Origin: Paulinella micropora
Taxonomy: Eukaryota > Cercozoa > Imbricatea > Euglyphida > Paulinellidae
Direction of reading: 5' to 3'
Assembly: GCA_019918135.1 (NCBI GenBank)
Contig: WBZZ01000564.1
Coordinates: 177,501 to 206,076 of the forward strand
Length of the DNA: 28,576 nucleotides
Positions 17,084-23,235 of the stretch are shown in pieces (position 1 is the stretch's first letter; every line of letters begins with the position of its first letter). A program made the position numbers and the translations under genes. The notes beneath the pieces were generated by a model. It saw only the letters and a program-made list of their open reading frames with translations, searched no databases and had not been told where the DNA came from.

Positions 17084-19516
17084 TTATGGGTTTTGAAAAT
17101 AGTTTGGATTGTATCTATAATTATCATATTCGGCACCAAAAGGTTGGGGTGGTGAAGCATAATTATAGAAATAAGGAGTGTAAGGACTACCAAAAGCATA
17201 ATTACTTGGAGGATTGACGAGCGGTTTAAAATCCTTTCTTTCTGGACGAGTTTGAACTTGTCGCGGGATTTCCGCTGAGAAGTTTCTGGTCAGTTTTCGT
17301 TTCATTTTTGGAAACTCTCTTTTTTCTTTTATTCTATTCTGGATGACTGCTCTATTGTATTTATTCAACATAAAGTGATTATTTGTGTTGCTATAAAGTG
17401 TATTGTCTAGTAATTCAAAGTCATGCTTAGTTGCTAGCACGCGATCGCGTCTTTGTTCGTTGCCTTTAATAAGTGGGTTTGTTTGTGAAGTGCCGATACC
17501 TCCATTTTGGTCGCTTGGCATTAGAAAACGAATAAGTGCTAACATATCTTCTCTTTCATCGGCGGGAGTTTTACCCATAAGTTTATCAACCAATTTATCA
17601 ATGCTTCTCATGCTATCAACCATTTGGGAGTTAATTGTTGCATCATCTGGGTCTTCTTTTATATCAGTCTGTGGCGGTCGGACTGGTTCTTCAACAAATC
17701 CGCCTGTTCTTGGCACTAGTGGCACTGGCAATGGTGCGGGTGCTGGCATAGTTTGCGGTGCTGGTGGCATAGTTTGCGGTGGCATAGTTTGCGGTGGCAT
17801 AGTTTGCGGTAGTGCGGGTGTTGCTTGCGGTGGCATAGTTTGCGGTGCTGGTGGCATGGTTTGCGGTGCTGGTGGCATGGTTTGCGGTGGTTGAGTTGGT
17901 ATTGGTGTTTGTTTTCTTGGCACGCTCGCATCCCTCAATTCTAAATCTTCTAATTGCTTCATTTGGTCTGGAGTTAATTTACCCCGCATTTCTTGATAAA
18001 TTCTCTTATCCAAAATATCATCTGCGTCTGCTACGTCTGATATACTAGCACCTTGATTTAGTGCTTGTTTAATAGCCTCCTCCCATACAACTTTTGGATC
18101 GTCATAATTAGAAAGTTTAATTTTCTTTCCAGTCTTCGCTCTCAACGATTTAACAAATCCCTTTAAGTGCCTCGTTTGGGCACCTTTATCATCAAGTATG
18201 AGCAAGTTATTGCCCAGTCCAATAGTATCTGCTACTACCATATTGTCTGAGTATGCGATCGGGACTTCAACGCTAAGATTTATATCTTTTTCTATATTTG
18301 GTGGAATATCTTTTGTATTTATTTTTTCTATAAAATTATTAATTGTAGTTTCATTTGCTGGTGCGATAAGAGAATATCCTTTCACACCATCCGCTTTTTC
18401 TTGCGATTTAATCATTTTGTTAAAACCATCAACGAGTTCCGCATATTGTTTATTAAATGTAGCAGGATTTACCACTTTATTTACTTTAAATGTGGCATCC
18501 TTATCAAAACTGCCTACATTTTTCATAACCCCAATCATGGACATTAATGTTTTATCTACATCACCTATAAATCCGTTATACTTCGCATCTGGAGGAGTGG
18601 TTTTGATAGTTTTCCAAAACTTCATCGCATCCCAAAAAGATACTCCGCCACGTGCCCTTCCCTGTGCTTCCAAGGCCATTCTAGATATATCCGCTTTTGA
18701 AAACCTTGAGTTGTAATTGTCAAAAATACTCTTGGCAACTTCGGCCGTAGCCAATCCATTACTCGTCAGATAATCACCCATATTGGTAATTCTTTCAAAG
18801 TATCGTTTATCGGCAAAGTCTTGGACATTCTTATCGCCAGTAGCATACAATAAATCATGTTCAAAAGCAACTAAATCCAAAGCATCTGCTGGTAGAATGT
18901 AAGGGAACTTACCGCGAGTTCTATCTTCTAATTGGAGACGGCTTTCCACTCGTGTGCCCCCGCCATTATAATTACTTCCCTCGGTATGAATTCGTTCTTC
19001 TTCCAACTTAATGAGAGCATCTGGTTGAGCAGACCATGTTCTATATATTTCTCCAAGTGCTTTTCCAAGACCGAGAATTGTCATAGTCTCTACGCCCGTT
19101 TTAAAAACTTCCCACGCATTTAAAGACATCATTCCAGTGGCTAATCTGCTCGCATATTCTCTTAATACATAATCACCTATTCTTTGCTGTCCGCTCGCGA
19201 TTAAACGAGGATTAGGAGGAGGCAAACCCTCTGGCACTTCATTTCTTGCTAGTGCCAGCAAAAAGGTATTGAGAGCATCTGCTCTCCTTCTTCCAAGTAA
19301 TCCAACATTCATTACACGTAGTTGTGGATTGTTGGCAATTAATCTTAATATCTGCCCCCACGCTAGCCTTCTCACACCATATCGCCCAACACCTGTAGCA
19401 AGGTTAAGTAATCTATTAAGTCTGGGACTCATAATTATCTCTTGAATACTTCTAATAATAGCATTAACAAATCTTTCTACACTTCGGGGGTCATCACCTA
19501 TTCGTGGCACGAGCAT
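17084..19516 (-). CDS. Large virion protein with phospholipase A2-like motif
   Basis: 810 residues, intact. The N-terminal 150 residues are Arg/Leu-rich helices (RLNRLLNLATGVGRYGVRR). A PLA2-like stretch follows at about 182-245: the NYNGGGT loop, then PADALDLVAFEHDLLYATGD, with the His220-Asp221 pair of the active site. The same motif is used by other small DNA viruses to breach endosomal membranes during entry, and PLA2 folds occur in Polinton-related viruses. The middle (250-540) is unassigned. A Pro/Gln/Met-rich repeat (about 540-595) has PQTMPP units. The C-terminus is basic then Tyr/Asn/Pro-rich (FGSPYTPYFYNYASPPQP). Start 19516 lacks a TATA word; a second ATG at 19556, overlapping the previous gene's stop, opens a short basic frame that may be the true N-terminus after an indel. 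Confidence 0.75.
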   Translation of the reverse strand: MLVPRIGDDPRSVERFVNAIIRSIQEIIMSPRLNRLLNLATGVGRYGVRRLAWGQILRLIANNPQLRVMNVGLLGRRRADALNTFLLALARNEVPEGLPPPNPRLIASGQQRIGDYVLREYASRLATGMMSLNAWEVFKTGVETMTILGLGKALGEIYRTWSAQPDALIKLEEERIHTEGSNYNGGGTRVESRLQLEDRTRGKFPYILPADALDLVAFEHDLLYATGDKNVQDFADKRYFERITNMGDYLTSNGLATAEVAKSIFDNYNSRFSKADISRMALEAQGRARGGVSFWDAMKFWKTIKTTPPDAKYNGFIGDVDKTLMSMIGVMKNVGSFDKDATFKVNKVVNPATFNKQYAELVDGFNKMIKSQEKADGVKGYSLIAPANETTINNFIEKINTKDIPPNIEKDINLSVEVPIAYSDNMVVADTIGLGNNLLILDDKGAQTRHLKGFVKSLRAKTGKKIKLSNYDDPKVVWEEAIKQALNQGASISDVADADDILDKRIYQEMRGKLTPDQMKQLEDLELRDASVPRKQTPIPTQPPQTMPPAPQTMPPAPQTMPPQATPALPQTMPPQTMPPQTMPPAPQTMPAPAPLPVPLVPRTGGFVEEPVRPPQTDIKEDPDDATINSQMVDSMRSIDKLVDKLMGKTPADEREDMLALIRFLMPSDQNGGIGTSQTNPLIKGNEQRRDRVLATKHDFELLDNTLYSNTNNHFMLNKYNRAVIQNRIKEKREFPKMKRKLTRNFSAEIPRQVQTRPERKDFKPLVNPPSNYAFGSPYTPYFYNYASPPQPFGAEYDNYRYNPNYFQNP
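17740..17895 (-). repeat. Coding PQTMPP repeat
   Basis: About nine diverged units of TGGCATAGTTTGCGG (plus strand) encode PQTMPP or PAPQTMPP. It makes a flexible Pro-rich linker in the PLA2-like protein and keeps the frame. Confidence 0.85.
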
Positions 19517-19542
19517 CTTGTGTTCGTCGCCTATCTTTGCTT

Positions 19543-20175
19543 CTATTGAAGCTCATCTGGGTGTTTTCTCTCCCACTCTTCTCGGTTTTCTTTCCATTCC
19601 TTATAATCCTGCTCCGCTTGCGCTCTATCCTCTCTTCGTATTACGCGAGTTTTGTCTGCTTTGCCTTTTTCTTTCATATACTTTAAACCCTTATCGGTTA
19701 ATCGTTTTAAGGCTTCTTCTTTATATTCTTGTTTTACCAATTGTGCTATATCACGCTTCATTTGCTGGATATTGTCTTCTATGTGCGCTATATCATATTT
19801 ATCGGTAGCCATGGCTAATTTTCGCATTTCAATCATTTGTTCGTTCATGGGGGCAGTTCCGTGTTTTCTTTCGAATTCCTTCATATCAACGCCATCATCT
19901 TGGAGGTGTGCTTTCATTTCGTCGTAATTCATATTTACATAAATACTTCGCTTATTGTCCAACACACTAATTCTATCTTTTAAATCCTCCATAGTATTTC
20001 CTCTTTTTGTTAAAGCATCCAAAAATCTATCCGCTCTAAGCCTCTCGCGGGCTTGATTATTGACACCTTCATAAACTTGTTCATCCCAATCAGCCTCTTC
20101 GTTTGTAAATAAATACTTATATTCGCGTTTAGCTTCGTTAAAATACGTAAAAAATGGTTTTTCGTGTCGTGGCAT
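19543..20175 (-). CDS. Coiled-coil, highly charged hypothetical protein
   Basis: 210 residues, rich in Glu, Lys, Asp and Arg with heptad-like spacing. Residues 80-170 include LDNKRSIYVNMNYDEMKAHL and DNIQQMKRDIAQLVKQEYK, likely a long helix. The last 40 residues are mixed charge. GATATAAAAA lies before the ATG. It is 26 bases upstream of the PLA2-like gene on the same strand, so the two may be expressed together. A scaffold or core protein is possible. No family is recognised. Confidence 0.6.
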   Translation of the reverse strand: MPRHEKPFFTYFNEAKREYKYLFTNEEADWDEQVYEGVNNQARERLRADRFLDALTKRGNTMEDLKDRISVLDNKRSIYVNMNYDEMKAHLQDDGVDMKEFERKHGTAPMNEQMIEMRKLAMATDKYDIAHIEDNIQQMKRDIAQLVKQEYKEEALKRLTDKGLKYMKEKGKADKTRVIRREDRAQAEQDYKEWKENREEWERKHPDELQ

Positions 20176-20199
20176 TTTTTATATCCGCTATTATATATC
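20176..20199. promoter_or_regulatory. Divergent TATA-type promoter
   Basis: Only 24 bases separate two divergent start codons (20175 minus, 20200 plus). TATTATATATC precedes the plus-strand ATG and GGATATAAAAA precedes the minus-strand ATG. Both directions must be served by this short gap. Confidence 0.6.
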
Positions 20200-20418
20200 A
20201 TGGAAAATAAAAAAGAAAAAAGCAAGGACGAGCAACAACTTGAAGAGTTGGAACGGCTAGGGAAGGAAATTGACCAAATCCGCATCACTCAGAATTTGGT
20301 GAATAGAAACCCCAACATTTTTAGAAAACCTGAAAATATCATTTACCGCTTACCGCTATCAGATAAGCAACGAGAGGTGATTTATAATAATATAATTAAA
20401 GAGAAAGATAATATATAA
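20200..20418 (+). CDS. Small charged hypothetical protein
   Basis: 72 residues. The first half is Lys/Glu-rich and helical (EEQQLEELERL-like heptads). The second half has NPNIFRKPENIIYRLPLS. The start at 20200 follows TATTATATATC; an earlier in-frame ATG at 20164 lies inside the divergent gene and is not favoured. The stop overlaps the next start in a TAATG arrangement, which suggests coupled translation or a shared transcript. Function unknown. Confidence 0.55.
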   Translation: MENKKEKSKDEQQLEELERLGKEIDQIRITQNLVNRNPNIFRKPENIIYRLPLSDKQREVIYNNIIKEKDNI

Positions 20419-20693
20419 TGTTGTTAATATTGCTTTTTGTGTGCTCGGTTATGTCGCGGACTGCCTGCGACTTTTACTCGCGGGTAAGCGAAAAAAAAAA
20501 TATAAGTTGTGTTTATTGTATTCAAAAAGGTATAGATACTAAATTTAAATGTGTGTATAAACCCTTTAGTGATTGGTGTGTTAGTTTTGGTGAAGCAATG
20601 CCTTTAATCTGTAATATGTTGAATTTTAATGAAAATTCAACATTGGATAATAGATGGTATATGACACATATATACGAATGTTCATTTCTTTGA
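20418..20693 (+). CDS. Small secreted or lumenal Cys-rich protein
   Basis: 91 residues. The N-terminus MLLILLFVCSVMSRTACDF looks like a signal peptide with a site after SRTA. The remaining part has seven or eight Cys (SCVYCIQ, KCVYK, DWCVS, LICN, YECSF), suited to disulfide bonds in the endoplasmic reticulum or outside the cell. Its ATG shares a base with the preceding stop. It ends overlapping the convergent membrane-protein gene by 12 bases. No family recognised; an entry factor or envelope-facing accessory protein is only a guess. Confidence 0.6.
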   Translation: MLLILLFVCSVMSRTACDFYSRVSEKKNISCVYCIQKGIDTKFKCVYKPFSDWCVSFGEAMPLICNMLNFNENSTLDNRWYMTHIYECSFL

Positions 20694-21032
20694 AGAAGGT
20701 GATGGAAGGCATATCCCAATCAAAAGTGTTAAAATACCGACATAAGTATTAGCAACCTCACAAGGTAAGTTCTTTTCAGATAGCCTCACGATACAAAGGG
20801 TTATAATGGAGATAATGATACCCATTTGAAATAAGTATGTAATCATTCTGCTGTCGGTTTTCTTGTTTGACATACAACAATTCCAGTTATCCTCTAACTC
20901 ATGCTCTACTTTTTTTTCCTCAGTCTTTAGTTCTACTTCAAGAACACGAGATTTTAATTCTGGAGTTAGTTCGCCATCCATATCCATGATAGGTGGGGGT
21001 CTGTGAAGTCTAGTCGTATTATTGTTTGACAT
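20682..21032 (-). CDS. Membrane protein with two C-terminal TM segments
   Basis: 116 residues. The N-terminal 65 residues are charged with a helical stretch (LKSRVLEVELKTEEKKVEHE) and a WNCCMSNKK motif. Two hydrophobic segments follow, ITYLFQMGIIISIITLCIV (about 64-85) and YVGILTLLIGICLP (about 97-111). The ATG lies 14 bases inside the end of the S74-domain gene, an overlap typical of co-transcribed genes. It might anchor the fibre in an internal lipid layer or act as a holin-like factor; neither is shown. Confidence 0.6.
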   Translation of the reverse strand: MSNNNTTRLHRPPPIMDMDGELTPELKSRVLEVELKTEEKKVEHELEDNWNCCMSNKKTDSRMITYLFQMGIIISIITLCIVRLSEKNLPCEVANTYVGILTLLIGICLPSPSSKK

Positions 21033-21519
21033 TTTCTCTAATTTCTTGTAGTATATTCATGAGATTTCTATTTTGTTTTTCTAAATTATCTATCCTATCT
21101 CGGACATGTCCGAGATTATCTGACAATTGTTGAACGGCCTTAATTAACGGGGCAATAAACTCGGAATAACCTATGCCATAACCGACATCACCACTATCAA
21201 CACATTTAACATCTTCTGGATTAACACTCACACCTTTCAATTCGTATTCCGCTCTTTGCTTTGGACAGGGAACCATAATTGTTTCTTTTATAAAACCACC
21301 AAAATCTAGCATATCCATTTCTGTTAGTATTTCTTCTAATTCTTGTGCTATTAAACCTGTCCTACATTTCTTGTTGTCATCAATCATACGATAGCATACT
21401 GGATTTAACTTATTAATAAAATCTAAGCCTAAACATTCCTTTATATCTTCTTTTTTTCTCCTGTCTGAATATTGAATTGGATTAGACAATACCCATAATT
21501 GCCCATCACTCCCTCTCAA
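21019..21519 (-). CDS. Peptidase S74 (intramolecular chaperone) domain, fibre tail remnant
   Basis: 166 codons from TTG 21519; a stop codon lies just upstream in this frame, and an ATG at 21536 in a neighbouring frame would join it by one base across a T run. Family features: YSDRRKKEDIKECLG (about 17-31), with the Ser before Asp-x-Arg where self-cleavage occurs, LDFINKLNPVCYRMID, RTGLIAQELEEIL (about 53-65), and GYSEFIAPLIKAVQQL followed by a coiled coil. These domains sit at the C-terminus of trimeric phage and viral fibres, guide folding and then cut themselves off. Here almost no fibre precedes the domain, so the gene is either truncated at the element edge or encodes a stand-alone chaperone for the fibre-like protein at 10398. 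Confidence 0.8.
   Translation of the reverse strand: MRGSDGQLWVLSNPIQYSDRRKKEDIKECLGLDFINKLNPVCYRMIDDNKKCRTGLIAQELEEILTEMDMLDFGGFIKETIMVPCPKQRAEYELKGVSVNPEDVKCVDSGDVGYGIGYSEFIAPLIKAVQQLSDNLGHVRDRIDNLEKQNRNLMNILQEIRENVKQ
21097..21116. repeat. GC-rich perfect 20-bp palindrome inside the S74 gene
   Basis: ATCTCGGACATGTCCGAGAT reads the same on both strands. It is coding (coiled-coil part of the S74 protein) and GC-rich compared with its surroundings. It could be a chance product or a protein-binding site. Confidence 0.6.
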
Positions 21520-21539
21520 AAACTAAACATTCGACAATC

Positions 21540-22099
21540 TTGGGGGTATCCCTTTTTCCGAAATTTTCCATGAAGTATATGGACTTTTTTGAAAACGTGT
21601 GGAAATGAAAGGAAATGAATTCCCTGATTGCAGAACATATAAAAATAATATTAAAATATGTTTTTATTAATTGTAATACACTTTAACTTCATCTTCAGAG
21701 GTGGGCAGGAACCGGTCCGACACGGTAATTTTTCTACTTTTTCGTAGTCCCGGCTACCATGAATCTATGATGATAACAATGCCGAACATGCAGAATTTGC
21801 TTTTACTGTTTATTCTTGCTTATATTAAGCATTTTACTATATTAAGACATGGTTTTACCTTCAAAAAATTCTGTTTGCCCGCTGTGACGTACGCTGGTAC
21901 GTAGAGGGGGGAGGGGGGGGGGGTGGGGGGGGGGGGAATGGGTCGGAGGGAGGACGCTTCACATCAGATTCTGGTGCATTATCAGAGTTAAACAAATTTC
22001 TAATTTCAGTTTTTAGAAGAAGCGTTACAGTTGCAGTTGCCCTAGACAAAAACCATTATGAAAAAGTCGGACCCAGAAAAATTCATTCAAAAAAAATAA
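21540..22099. other. Right junction region and spacer
   Basis: AT-rich sequence with no supported gene. G runs at 21905-21937. The change from viral to host sequence lies somewhere between the S74 gene and the host gene that ends at 22100; no inverted repeat matching the left side was found by eye. Confidence 0.5.
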
Positions 22100-23204
22100 T
22101 CACATACGACCACGTCCACGTCCACGTCCACGTCCACCCGCAGCACGACGTGCGCGGCGACGTCCGCGCAAACGGATTCCTGAGTTACGCATTCTCCAAC
22201 TTGCGTCGGAGCGATCTGAATCATCTACAATATGGATAGCATCATTTAAGGAGGAGAAGAAGAAGAAGAAGAAGAAGAAGAAGAAGAAGAAGAAGAAGAA
22301 GAAGAAGAAGAAGAAGAAGAAGAAGAAGAAGAAGAAGAAAACTAATACCATGCTTTTCTTCCTCTGAACCAGAAGATCGATCAGACGATGAGTCAGTTGA
22401 TGAACTGGAAGATGAAGTATCAGATAAGTCATCCTCTGAATCTGCCACTGGTTCTGCAGGCTGAGCAGCACCAAGCTCTTCTTCCTCAGGGAACCCACAT
22501 CGAAATGGTTCCACGCTTGTTCAATAAGCTCTGCCTTCTTGAACTGTTTCCGATCGGAGTTTTGCGTTGCAACACCATGCATTCTCATCCATGATTTCAA
22601 TTCGCTAACTACCATCTGCTTGGACGCAAATTGCTTTTTTTCCTCTGACGATCTTAGCAACGTGAGAATTTTCCGCCAAGGCTCAGAAGCATTTCCAAAT
22701 GCTAAATCCTGCTCCTGCTTTTCTTCGCTAGTAAGCTGTCTTGCACCACGCCATCTCGGGTGAGCTGGAGGACGTCCTTCATTAACAAAATAAGTGCGTG
22801 GTAAGGACAGCAGCTCTTCATCGGTCAAACGCGTAAGTGCGTTCATTTTCTCCTGTCGTTCTTGAGGCAACTCCATCCAATTTACAGGTAGCTCGTCGAT
22901 CAATCGAAATTCTGCTCTCCATTCCTTGCCTTTTGCATCGACACAGGACATATGAGCAGGACGGCCGGGCAGGCCGCCTTCGAAGTAATCTCCATCCACC
23001 TCTACTCTGGTCAAATTTCCACCTGCTAACATTTCCTCCACATGTGCTCGCTCATCCGGCCCTAGGTATTTAGTAGCCAAAGCACGAATATCCTTCTTCA
23101 GGCGCGGATTGACGAAGTAGCCGACTGGAAGCTTGGGAGGCATGTCGGTCGCTGTCATAAATAGAGAGAGAGATAGATAGATAGAACGAGAGAAAGAGAG
23201 AGAG

Positions 23205-23235
<31 letters not shown>

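Larger units (their letters stand above)
7231..21540. mobile_element. Integrated Polinton-like virus (PLV) element, possibly partial
   Basis: A 14.3-kb block of intronless, closely spaced genes on both strands holds the hallmark PLV/virophage virion genes: double jelly-roll major capsid, penton, and FtsK/HerA-type packaging ATPase. It also has a tyrosine recombinase, GIY-YIG nuclease, PLA2-like virion protein and S74 fibre chaperone. Spliced host genes flank it on both sides. The boundaries are approximate: the left is set at the palindrome pair 7231-7261 and the right just beyond the S74 gene. I could not find terminal inverted repeats or a target duplication by eye. No polymerase, primase or helicase gene is present, whereas many PLVs carry one. 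Because most genes are intact the insertion looks recent, or the viral genome is still functional. Confidence 0.85.

Noticed and set aside
7231..21540. Classic Polinton/Maverick transposon
   Set aside because: No family B DNA polymerase, retroviral-type integrase or adenoviral-type protease is present.
22242..22340. Poly-Phe/Leu protein segment
   Set aside because: It falls in an intron with good GT-AG ends made of (CTT)n.
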